A program made the translations under genes and the position numbers. Positions 54,974-63,189 of a stretch of 64,000 nucleotides of DNA are shown here, in pieces; position 1 is the stretch's first letter, and every line of letters starts with the position of its first letter. The stretch comes from Formosa sediminum. GTDB taxonomy: Bacteria; Bacteroidota; Bacteroidia; Flavobacteriales; Flavobacteriaceae. The stretch lies in NCBI RefSeq assembly GCF_007197735.1, contig NZ_CP041637.1, positions 744,001 to 808,000 on the forward strand, read 5' to 3'. The notes under the pieces were generated by a model. It worked only from the letters and a program-made list of their open reading frames with translations, was not told where the DNA came from and ran no database searches.

Positions 54974-55374
54974 AATTTTTAAATTTTAAACCTGTAATAC
55001 TTTTAAACAGGTTGATTAATACGATTTTTTTGCTTCATAAAAAGCCGTGAAGTTTTATCGTTGAAGTTTTAAAAAAATAAGCTGGCGCCAGCTATGATCG
55101 ATCTTGTATTCAGAAATTTATTAAGACTTCAAACTCAATAAATTTCCTTCAACTTATCAAACGTAAAAAAAAAAAAGATTTTTCATTTTTAAAATTCATA
55201 AAAAAACCTGCATTTCATCTAAAATTACTCAAAAACAACACTTTACATTACGGAAAAACCGTAACCATATACTTTATCAAACAATTAAACTTAAATTTTA
55301 AACATAAAAAAACCATCCTAAGACAGTGTTACACAATCTTAGGATGGTCTTAAAAATATATTTAATTATATGAT
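54974..55374. other. Gene-free stretch with hairpin, palindrome and terminator
   Basis: It holds a 7-bp hairpin (54989-55013), the perfect 14-bp palindrome AGCTGGCGCCAGCT (55080-55093), and the pbp1A terminator (55311-55348). The palindrome has no loop, so a protein or restriction-type site is likelier than RNA structure. I see no gene. Confidence 0.45.
55311..55348 (-). terminator. Terminator of the ricT-gldH-pbp1A operon
   Basis: 12-bp stem ACCATCCTAAGA with TCTTAGGATGGT, 13-base loop, T run on minus, about 27 bases after the pbp1A stop. Confidence 0.88.
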
Positions 55375-57702
55375 TTAGAAATCTAAATCGTCTATAGTGC
55401 CTTGATTAGGCTTTATTTGTTCTGTATCTTCAGTATTTCCAGCTTCCGAACAATCTACTCGAATTGTTAATTCTTCTGGTTCTTGAAATTCTGCTGTCGA
55501 AATGTTTAAATCTTCATCTGCATAACAGCTCTTCATATAAGACCCCCAAATAGGCAATGCCATAGATGCGCCTTGTCCGTATGTAATAGATCTAAAATGC
55601 ACGGCTCTATCTTCAGCTCCAACCCATACACCTGTAACTAAGTTAGGCACCATCCCCATAAACCAACCATCACTTTGGTTTTGCGTAGTTCCTGTTTTTC
55701 CTGCTATTGGGTTTGTTAATTTATATGGATATCCAGTCATGATTTCCTGATACATTTTATTCCATTTTTCGGCACCTTGTGTTCTTAAACGTCCCCCAGA
55801 CGAACCGCCTTCAGTAACACCTTCCATAAGTTTTACAGTAACATAGGCCACCTCTTCACTTAATACATCCTTAGTTTTTGGTGAAAACTGATATAAAATG
55901 GTATTATTCTTATCTTCAATACTTGTTACCATTACAGGTTCTGTGTACACGCCTTTATTTGCAAACGTAGCATAAGCGGCCACCATTTCAAAAACACTTA
56001 AATCTACTGTTCCTAATGCTATAGAAGGTACTTCTGGAATTTCTGTAGTTACACCTAATTTATGAGCCATTTCAATAACATGAGCTGGTCCAACCTTATC
56101 CATTAAACGTGCTGTAATAGTATTTACAGAATTTGCTAAGGCATTTTTAAGCGTTCTTGTTCCTCCATAGGTTAATCCAGAATTTTCTGGAGTCCAATCT
56201 TTTAAATTGCCCCAACGCCCTTCTTCAATAGTATACGGTACATCTGGAAATTCGTCGCATGGAGATAAATGTAATTGATCTATAGCAGTTGCATACACAA
56301 AAGGTTTAAAAGTAGATCCTACTTGACGCTTACCTTGCTTTACGTGATCGTATTGAAAGTGTCTATAATTCATCCCTCCAACCCATGCTTTTACGTGTCC
56401 TGTTTCTGGGTCCATGGACATCATTCCTGGGTGTAGAAACTTTTTATAATAACGCATAGAATCTATAGGTTTCATTATAGTATCTATTTCTCCTTTCCAA
56501 GAAAAGATAGTCATAGGGATTGGTGTATTGAAGGCTTTTATAATTTCTTCATCAGACTTTTTAAGCTCGTATTTCATTTTTCGCCATCGTTCTGACTGAC
56601 GCATAGAGCGATTCATTAATCCATTAACCTCATCTTCAGTTAGCCCTAAAAATGGCGTAGTCGGATTTCTTTCAGGAGTATTTTGAACATCGAATTCTTT
56701 CTGTAAATTAATCATATGTTGCTGTACAGCATCTTCTGCGTATTGTTGCATGCGCGAATCTATAGTAGTGTACACTTTTAATCCGTCTCCGTATAAATTA
56801 TACTTAGTGCCATCTGATTTTGGATTTTTATTAATCCAATCTTTCATAAACTTCTTTAAATACTCTCTAAAATAAGTAGCAATACCTTCTCTATGAGACT
56901 CTGGTGTATAATTTAATCCTAGATCTTTTTTTTGTAAAGAATCTTTAACTCGCTCGGTAATGTAGCCATATTTTTGCATTTGAGCCAACACCACATTCCT
57001 ACGATTTTTAACACCTTCAGGGTTACGTCTTGGGTTATATAATGAAGAGTTTTTAAACATCCCTACAAGCATGGCTGCTTCTTCTAGATCTAAATCTTTA
57101 GGTTGTTTTCCAAAGTATATGCTAGAGGCACTTTTTATTCCATCCCCGTTATTACCAAAGTCATAAATATTAAAATATTGAGAAATTATTTCTTCTTTTG
57201 TGTATTGGCGCTCTAAACGAATGGCTATAATCCACTCTTTTACCTTCTGCATCATACGCTCAGGTAAATTTTTAGACCCTTCGCCATGAAATAGCAATTT
57301 TGCTAATTGTTGCGAAATAGTACTCGCACCACCGCCTTTACCCATCTTTACAATAGCTCTTAATGTCCCACGACCATCAATACCAGAATGTTCATAAAAA
57401 CGTGCATCTTCTGTGGCTATTAATGCATCGACTAAATTTTTAGATAAATCTTCATAACCAACTGGAGTACGATTATCGTTAAAATAAAATTTCCCTAAAG
57501 TTTTTCCATCTGCTGAAATAATTTCTGTTGCTAAATTAGTTTTAGGGTTTTCTAATACTGTATGATCGGGTAAATCTCCAAATGCAGAAGCAGATAAAAA
57601 CAGTAAAACAAAAGCAATAATGCCAGTTAGAAAAAGTATCCAAAATATACGTACATACTTGGCATGGCTTTGCACTTTAACAGGTTCTTTCTTTTTTGCC
57701 AT
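55375..57702 (-). CDS. Class A penicillin-binding protein 1A (transglycosylase/transpeptidase)
   Basis: 775 residues. One N-terminal membrane helix (about 18-42). The GT51 glycosyltransferase has IATEDARFYEHSGIDGRG, in part, with the catalytic Glu, and GASTISQQLAKLLFHGEG. The transpeptidase has the active Ser in QVGSTFKPFVYA, Ser-x-Asn in ALANSVNTITA, and KTGTTQNQSDGWF. It polymerises and cross-links peptidoglycan in the periplasm. It is 7 bases after gldH, in a familiar flavobacterial order with ricT. Confidence 0.95.
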   Translation of the reverse strand: MAKKKEPVKVQSHAKYVRIFWILFLTGIIAFVLLFLSASAFGDLPDHTVLENPKTNLATEIISADGKTLGKFYFNDNRTPVGYEDLSKNLVDALIATEDARFYEHSGIDGRGTLRAIVKMGKGGGASTISQQLAKLLFHGEGSKNLPERMMQKVKEWIIAIRLERQYTKEEIISQYFNIYDFGNNGDGIKSASSIYFGKQPKDLDLEEAAMLVGMFKNSSLYNPRRNPEGVKNRRNVVLAQMQKYGYITERVKDSLQKKDLGLNYTPESHREGIATYFREYLKKFMKDWINKNPKSDGTKYNLYGDGLKVYTTIDSRMQQYAEDAVQQHMINLQKEFDVQNTPERNPTTPFLGLTEDEVNGLMNRSMRQSERWRKMKYELKKSDEEIIKAFNTPIPMTIFSWKGEIDTIMKPIDSMRYYKKFLHPGMMSMDPETGHVKAWVGGMNYRHFQYDHVKQGKRQVGSTFKPFVYATAIDQLHLSPCDEFPDVPYTIEEGRWGNLKDWTPENSGLTYGGTRTLKNALANSVNTITARLMDKVGPAHVIEMAHKLGVTTEIPEVPSIALGTVDLSVFEMVAAYATFANKGVYTEPVMVTSIEDKNNTILYQFSPKTKDVLSEEVAYVTVKLMEGVTEGGSSGGRLRTQGAEKWNKMYQEIMTGYPYKLTNPIAGKTGTTQNQSDGWFMGMVPNLVTGVWVGAEDRAVHFRSITYGQGASMALPIWGSYMKSCYADEDLNISTAEFQEPEELTIRVDCSEAGNTEDTEQIKPNQGTIDDLDF

Positions 57703-57709
57703 AATTTAA

Positions 57710-58204
57710 TTAATGTGTTGATGGGTTTTCTATTCTGAAGCCAACATCTGTAATGCCTTCAAGGTTTGTTATGCCATTAACCTTGCCACTTTCTCTCATG
57801 GCATGTTGTATTTTTACAGTATAAGTTCCGGATTCATTTAAGCTAAACCCTTCTTTATACCATAACTTATTTTCTTTTATACTGCTAAAACCCTCGCCTA
57901 AAAATGCTCCATTGGGTTTTGCCATTTTATATTCTAACGTATCTGTAATGGTTTTTCCATGAGGAAACTCTAATCCTATAATTAAAAATAAATTACTGTA
58001 TTTATACGCTTCATCATTTCTAATATTAACAAACAGATTATATGTATTTGTAGTATCCGGAGGTGTAAAATTAAACGTGATTTTTTCGTCTTTATTCCAC
58101 GATCCTGGAACAGTTTGATATGCATCGAATACCTGATTAGAATCGCAAGAGGTTACAATAAACATTAAGCTTAAAATGAATAAAAGTGTGCTACTTCTTA
58201 GCAT
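57710..58204 (-). CDS. gldH: Gliding motility lipoprotein GldH
   Basis: 164 residues from ATG 58204. The lipobox is SLMFIVTSCDSNQ, followed by FDAYQTVPGSWNKDE and a beta-rich body (IGLEFPHGKTITDTLEYKMAKP, in part). GldH is needed for gliding and for the type 9 secretion apparatus in Flavobacterium. The upstream extension to 58252 adds a basic stretch from inside ricT and spoils the signal peptide, so 58204 is preferred. It overlaps ricT by 14 bases. Confidence 0.93.
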   Translation of the reverse strand: MLRSSTLLFILSLMFIVTSCDSNQVFDAYQTVPGSWNKDEKITFNFTPPDTTNTYNLFVNIRNDEAYKYSNLFLIIGLEFPHGKTITDTLEYKMAKPNGAFLGEGFSSIKENKLWYKEGFSLNESGTYTVKIQHAMRESGKVNGITNLEGITDVGFRIENPSTH

Positions 58205-59708
58205 CAGAATTCGTGTTTGGATTTTGATTAGGATTCTGTTTTCCCTTAGCATTTGGATTTGTTTTTGTTTTTGCTTTTACGTTAGGGTTTGTTTTTGTAT
58301 TTGGGTTTTGATTTGGGTTAGGAGACTGTTGCTTATTCTGCGGTTTTCTCTTATTTCTATTCCGACTGTTTCTACTTGGCCTTGGTTTAGCTCCTCCTTC
58401 TGTAGCATTTGGATTTCCTTTAGCATTAGGGTTCGCTTTTGGCTTAGCATTTGGATTCTGTTTCGCTTTAGGGCTCTGATTAGAGTTTGCTGGTTTACGT
58501 TTAACTTGGCGTTTTGCCACTGGTTTAGCAACCGCAACATTATCTTTAGTTTCTACTGTATTGCTAGTTCCTTTACTATTTTTATTTGCCCTGTTAGTTC
58601 TGCGTCGTTTCGATTTTTTAGGCTGATCAAAACGTGTTAAACTATCCTGACCTACAACATTTTCAAACTCTACTTTTGCATCTTCTAATAAATCTACAGC
58701 ATACTCTTCTAAACTTGCTACCTTTTCATTTTTTTTATTGAGCTCAATAATTTCTTTAGCTTGTTCAATCGTTATTTTATGCCAATTCATCCATTCCCCT
58801 TCATAAGCATACCACATATGGCCTTTAAAAATATCTGTTTTCTGACAAACAGCTGTACCCTTTTGTGTTCTTAGTTTTACTTCGGTTTTTGGGAATTCTT
58901 TTAAAGCATCTAAATACGTATCTAATTCGTAGTTTAAACAACATTTTAACTTTCCACATTGGCCAGCTAATTTCTGCGGATTTAAAGATAATTGTTGGTA
59001 TCTGGCAGCAGATGTACTTACCGATCTAAAATCTGTTAACCACGTAGAACAACACAACTCACGACCACAAGACCCGATACCTCCTAAACGCGCTGCTTCC
59101 TGACGGAACCCAACTTGTTTCATCTCGATACGCGTTCTAAATTCGCGAGCAAACACTTTAATTAGCTCTCTAAAATCTACACGTTCTTCGGCAGTGTAAT
59201 AGAATGTGGCTTTACTAGCATCGCCTTGGTATTCAATATCAGAAATTTTCATCTGCAGCTTTAAGTCTATAGCAAACTGTCTAGCTTTAACTTTCATTGG
59301 TTCTTCCTTCTCACGCGCTTCAGACCAAATATCTATATCGCGTTGCGATGCTTTTCTGTATATTTTTACAATTTCCCCATCTAGAGGGATGTTTTTACGT
59401 TTCATTTGTACTCTTACCAATTCTCCAGTAAGTGTTACCATACCAATATCGTGACCATTTGCAGCTTGAGTTGCTACAATATCGCCTATACTAAGCGATA
59501 AATTTTCGGTATTTTTATAATATTCTTTTCGTCCGTTTTTAAAACGCACTTCAACCCAATCAAAAGGGGCTTCTCCATTGGGAAGCGACATATTTGCTAG
59601 CCAATCAAAAACTGTTAATTTATTACAACTGTCTGTACCGCAAGTACCGTTACTTTTGCAACCTTTTGGCTGACCATCTTTTCCTGTTGAACAACTACCA
59701 CAAGCCAT
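58191..59708 (-). CDS. ricT: RicT-like PSP1-domain protein with long Asn-Pro-Lys tail
   Basis: 505 residues. A Cys-rich start (MACGSCSTGKDGQPKGCKSN) and the PSP1 core (residues about 70-340, with GRELCCSTWLTDF and QCGKLKCCLNYE) match RicT/YaaT, which in Bacillus joins an iron-sulfur complex for RNase Y maturation. From about 385 the protein is a low-complexity tail rich in Asn, Pro, Ala and Lys (repeats of NPNAK and NPNTK). It should be disordered and basic. The tail's role is unknown. It heads the ricT-gldH-pbp1A operon. Confidence 0.87.
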   Translation of the reverse strand: MACGSCSTGKDGQPKGCKSNGTCGTDSCNKLTVFDWLANMSLPNGEAPFDWVEVRFKNGRKEYYKNTENLSLSIGDIVATQAANGHDIGMVTLTGELVRVQMKRKNIPLDGEIVKIYRKASQRDIDIWSEAREKEEPMKVKARQFAIDLKLQMKISDIEYQGDASKATFYYTAEERVDFRELIKVFAREFRTRIEMKQVGFRQEAARLGGIGSCGRELCCSTWLTDFRSVSTSAARYQQLSLNPQKLAGQCGKLKCCLNYELDTYLDALKEFPKTEVKLRTQKGTAVCQKTDIFKGHMWYAYEGEWMNWHKITIEQAKEIIELNKKNEKVASLEEYAVDLLEDAKVEFENVVGQDSLTRFDQPKKSKRRRTNRANKNSKGTSNTVETKDNVAVAKPVAKRQVKRKPANSNQSPKAKQNPNAKPKANPNAKGNPNATEGGAKPRPSRNSRNRNKRKPQNKQQSPNPNQNPNTKTNPNVKAKTKTNPNAKGKQNPNQNPNTNSDAKK

Positions 59709-59874
59709 AAAATTATGTATATATAGATTCTGATAACGCTATGATTATCAGAAGACGATTAGTAAATTTATGTCTCAATTATTGAAACATATTCCTATTG
59801 CAAGTCGGACAAACCTAGAACTCGCTTTGGTTTGTAAAGATATGATTATTCTAAAGACTTGAAAAAAAGAAATT

Positions 59875-60353
59875 TTAATTCAACTCAACTTCATAATTTA
59901 ATCTCACAGACAAGGATTTTATTTTTTTTTCAGAAGTAAAGGCATTAAGTCCGGCTTCTAAAAGTACTATTATTTTTTACTTGGTTAACAAATTAGCATT
60001 TGTAGTTATTGAAATATATGACACGGCATAGGCTTTACCCAATTCAACAATTTTAACTAAATTTTTATATAACGTTGGTTCTGTACCACAACCTATTTGA
60101 AGCTTTAACGCCCGATTAAAAATAGTTTTCGCTACTTGATTAATTTCATCCTCTTTAAACTGCCCTTTTAAAGTTTTTACGTAATCTTTATCTGTAAAAT
60201 AACACATCTTACAGCGTAAATTACAAGCCATAACAGGATCTAAATTTACCGCTAAAAACGCTTATTAAACGTATGCAACACATAAAGCGCTAGAAACTTA
60301 ATTCTATGACTTTTAATTTTTCTATTAAGTTGTAACAGTTTATAAACGTTCAT
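59875..60353 (-). pseudogene. Decayed radical SAM protein gene
   Basis: From ATG 60353 the reading is MNVYKLLQLNRKIKSHRIKF, then HTFNKRF, then a stop. If the T run at the complement of 60254-60258 had six T, it continues LAVNLDPVMACNLRCKMCYF with the CxxxCxxC cluster. The product then runs to LLTK and a TAA (59977-59979), with IIVLLEAGLN readable beyond it, and ends at a stop at 59875. A middle-size piece and the C-terminal part of the usual protein of about 340 residues are missing. It sits 5 bases after the ferredoxin gene. One frameshift, one nonsense and a deletion make a pseudogene. Confidence 0.75.
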
Positions 60354-60358
60354 TTAAA

Positions 60359-60589
60359 TTAATTATGTTTTACACTAATAATTTTAACCGGACAGGCTTT
60401 TGAGGCATTTTTACAAGTCTCTAAGATAGTATAATCGTTACTTTTTAATGTATAAAACCCTTTTTTTTCTTGACCATGTAACAATACCGTTTTACCATCT
60501 TTTTTAGACATCTGGAAGTGTTGCGGTGCCAATTCTACACAATAGTTACAGCCAATACATTTGTTGCGTTGTAGTGTTATTATAACCAT
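60359..60589 (-). CDS. 4Fe-4S ferredoxin
   Basis: 76 residues. The cluster ligands are CIGCNYC near the N-terminus and a later Cys in ASKACPV, giving one 4Fe-4S cluster of the CxxCxxC...C type. It shares one base with the U32 gene (start to stop TAATG). Likely an electron donor for the U32 protein or the former radical SAM enzyme. Confidence 0.85.
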   Translation of the reverse strand: MVIITLQRNKCIGCNYCVELAPQHFQMSKKDGKTVLLHGQEKKGFYTLKSNDYTILETCKNASKACPVKIISVKHN

Positions 60590-61833
60590 TAAGCTTCTAC
60601 TTTATTTTCTACAATTTTATACAATTTATCTGAAGGACGAATTCTGAATTTAAGCGGTATAGTTACCAAGTCGCCTTTAGTCCCTTTTTCAGATTTTTTA
60701 TCATTAGTCATAAGCTCTTCCACCTTCATTTCTTGAGCTCCCGTTGTTGGTCCTGTAACTAAAATGGTATCGCCTACTGAAACATCGAATGCTTCAATTT
60801 TAAACTCGCCAATTTGTGCTTTCGGATAAAAATGCGTGCCTTTACCAATATAGACTTTCTTTTGTGTGGCATGAGATCCAGATCCGTTACTCCATTCTCC
60901 CAGTTTTTGACCTAAATAATACCCGCTCCAAAATCCGCGATTGTAAACTTTTTCAAGTTCTTGCATCCAAGCAATTACTTTCTCTTTATTGTAGGTGCCA
61001 TTAGCAACACTATCTATAGCATCTCGATAACATTTAATAACCTTTGCTACATATTCTGGAGCACGACCACGTCCTTCAATTTTTAATACCGTAATTCCAG
61101 CATCTATAATTTCGTTTAGAAAATCGATAGTACATAAATCTTTAGGCGACATGATGTACTCGTTATCTAATTCCATTTCAAAACCTGTTTCCTGGTCTAT
61201 TACGGTATATTTCTTTCTACAATTTTGTTTACACGCCCCGCGATTTGCAGAAGAATTAGCCGAGTGCAAACTCATATAACACTTTCCAGACACTGCCATA
61301 CACAGTGCACCATGCCCAAAAATCTCTATTTCTACCAACTTTCCAGAAGGTCCTTTTATTTGTTCCTTCGCTATAGCTTCAGTAATTTTTTTAACTTGAC
61401 GCAAACTCAACTCACGGCTTAACACCATGGTATCTGCAAACAAGGCGTAAAACTTGACCGTTTCTATATTAGTGATATTAATTTGGGTAGAGATATGAAC
61501 TTCCATTCCATACTCTCTTGCCATAGCAATAACGGCCTGATCCATAGCAATAACCGCTGTAATATTAGCCGCTTTAGCTTGTTTGATAAGCGTTTTTACT
61601 ATAGATAAATCGTGATCGTAAATAATTGTATTTAGCGTTAAATACGTTCTTACGTTTTTAGCTTCGCAACGTTTGGCTATTTCAGGAAGATCGTCTAAGG
61701 TAAAATTTACCGTTGCTCGTGCGCGCATATTAAGCTGTTCTACACCAAAATATACAGAGTTTGCACCATTATCTAAAGCCGCCTGTAGAGACTCAAAGTT
61801 TCCTGCAGGCGCCATTAATTCTATATGTTGCAT
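60589..61833 (-). CDS. U32 family protein, TrhP-like tRNA hydroxylation factor
   Basis: 414 residues. The U32 start is LMAPAGNFESLQAALDNGANSVYFG, in part, and the family signature with cysteines is EIFGHGALCMAVSGKCYMS, then NRGACKQNCR. These cysteines hold an Fe-S cluster in TrhP, RlhA and UbiUV proteins. The adjacent TrhO makes TrhP (prephenate-dependent 5-hydroxyuridine at tRNA position 34) the likeliest member, and the ferredoxin may support the cluster. RlhA-like 23S modification is the alternative. Confidence 0.8.
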   Translation of the reverse strand: MQHIELMAPAGNFESLQAALDNGANSVYFGVEQLNMRARATVNFTLDDLPEIAKRCEAKNVRTYLTLNTIIYDHDLSIVKTLIKQAKAANITAVIAMDQAVIAMAREYGMEVHISTQINITNIETVKFYALFADTMVLSRELSLRQVKKITEAIAKEQIKGPSGKLVEIEIFGHGALCMAVSGKCYMSLHSANSSANRGACKQNCRKKYTVIDQETGFEMELDNEYIMSPKDLCTIDFLNEIIDAGITVLKIEGRGRAPEYVAKVIKCYRDAIDSVANGTYNKEKVIAWMQELEKVYNRGFWSGYYLGQKLGEWSNGSGSHATQKKVYIGKGTHFYPKAQIGEFKIEAFDVSVGDTILVTGPTTGAQEMKVEELMTNDKKSEKGTKGDLVTIPLKFRIRPSDKLYKIVENKVEA

Positions 61834-61837
61834 AGCC

Positions 61838-62917
61838 TTATTCTTTAATAGAATCTGTATTTAAAGTTTCAAAAATGTTGCGAAGGTCTTTTTTATATGG
61901 CAAGTGATCTGCGCGTCCTTTTTTAAAGATATCATTGCTGTTACCTTGCCCTTTGCGCAGTGCTTTTTGCTCTTCGTAAGGTAAACTGTGAATTTCTTTA
62001 CAGTTTGTAGAACAACAACCGTCCATTTCTGCTTTACACTTTTCACATTGAATGAATAGTAAATGACAAGCATCATTAGCACAGTTTACATGTGTATCTG
62101 CAGGTGCACCACATTGGTGGCAACACGCTATAACATCATCTGTTATACGTTCTGAGCGACGTTCGTCAAACACGAAGTTCTTTCCTAAGAATTTATTTTC
62201 AAGTTTACTTTCGTTTACTTGTCTGGTATATTCAATGATTCCGCCTTCTAGCTGAAATACATTTTTAAAGCCTTTATGTTTAAAGTAGGCACTAGCTTTT
62301 TCGCAACGAATCCCACCAGTACAATACATCACTAGTTTTTTATCGTCTTTAAATTCCTTTAAATCATTTTCAATAATAGGTAACGATTCCCTGAAGGTAT
62401 CGACATCTGGACGACGTGCATTTTTAAAATGTCCGATTTCACTCTCGTAATGATTACGCATATCAACAAGAATGGTATTTTCGTCTTCTATCAATGCGTT
62501 AAACTGAATGGCGTCTACGTGTCTACCTTTATTGGTAACGTCGAAAGTCTCGTCGTTTAAACCATCGGCAACAATTTTATCACGTACTTTAACTTTCAAT
62601 TTTAAAAACGACATATTATCCTGCTCTACAGCAATATTTAATCGAATGTCTTTTAAAAATGAAATAGAATCTAAATGCGTTTTAAACTCATTAAAGCGAT
62701 CTGCTGGTAAAGATAATTGCGCATTGATCCCTTCGTGAGCGACATAAATTCTTCCGAGAACGTCTAAAGCGTCCCATGTAATAAATAATTGATCTCTAAA
62801 TGATTGAGGACTTTCAATCTTGGCGTACTGATAAAAAGAGAGTGTTAATCGATCTTTTCCTGCTTTTTCGATTAACTCTGCACGTTCTTTAGCACTTAAT
62901 TTATTGTACAGTTGCAT
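61838..62917 (-). CDS. trhO: Oxygen-dependent tRNA uridine(34) hydroxylase TrhO
   Basis: 359 residues. An N-terminal domain (about 1-120) is followed by a rhodanese domain with the active Cys in VMYCTGGIRCEKA and a Cys-rich C-terminus (ACCHQCGAPADTHVNCANDAC, shortened), as in E. coli YceA. It hydroxylates U34 of tRNA with O2. It is 4 bases upstream of the U32 gene, so both routes to ho5U34 appear in one operon. Confidence 0.93.
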   Translation of the reverse strand: MQLYNKLSAKERAELIEKAGKDRLTLSFYQYAKIESPQSFRDQLFITWDALDVLGRIYVAHEGINAQLSLPADRFNEFKTHLDSISFLKDIRLNIAVEQDNMSFLKLKVKVRDKIVADGLNDETFDVTNKGRHVDAIQFNALIEDENTILVDMRNHYESEIGHFKNARRPDVDTFRESLPIIENDLKEFKDDKKLVMYCTGGIRCEKASAYFKHKGFKNVFQLEGGIIEYTRQVNESKLENKFLGKNFVFDERRSERITDDVIACCHQCGAPADTHVNCANDACHLLFIQCEKCKAEMDGCCSTNCKEIHSLPYEEQKALRKGQGNSNDIFKKGRADHLPYKKDLRNIFETLNTDSIKE

Positions 62918-63189
62918 GCTATACTAATGTGTTAAGGTTAAAAAATATTTTTGCAAAGGTACATTAATTAGGTAAAACACAAATTTTATAGCGAAAAAGG
63001 ACTTCATTTATTCAATAATAACATAAAATACACTCGTATAATCTTACAATTATCTTTTTACAACCAATATTTTTACTTATTTTATTAGGTAGATTCTGAA
63101 CCTGACAAAAGGTTGCAGAATAAAGTTATTAGATGAGCAAAAGAAATAGTATTTTAGCAGCTCTTATTTCAGTATAAAAACACAATTAA

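Noticed and set aside
58176-58640. Long plus-strand open frame opposite the RicT tail
   Set aside because: It is rich in Trp, Phe, Cys and Ile only because the Asn-Pro-Lys repeat is read in antisense; no start signal or promoter supports it.
63061-63180. LexA or SOS box before recA
   Set aside because: An imperfect AACCT-AGGTT repeat lies near 63098-63114, but it does not match a LexA-type site and stands far from a clear promoter.
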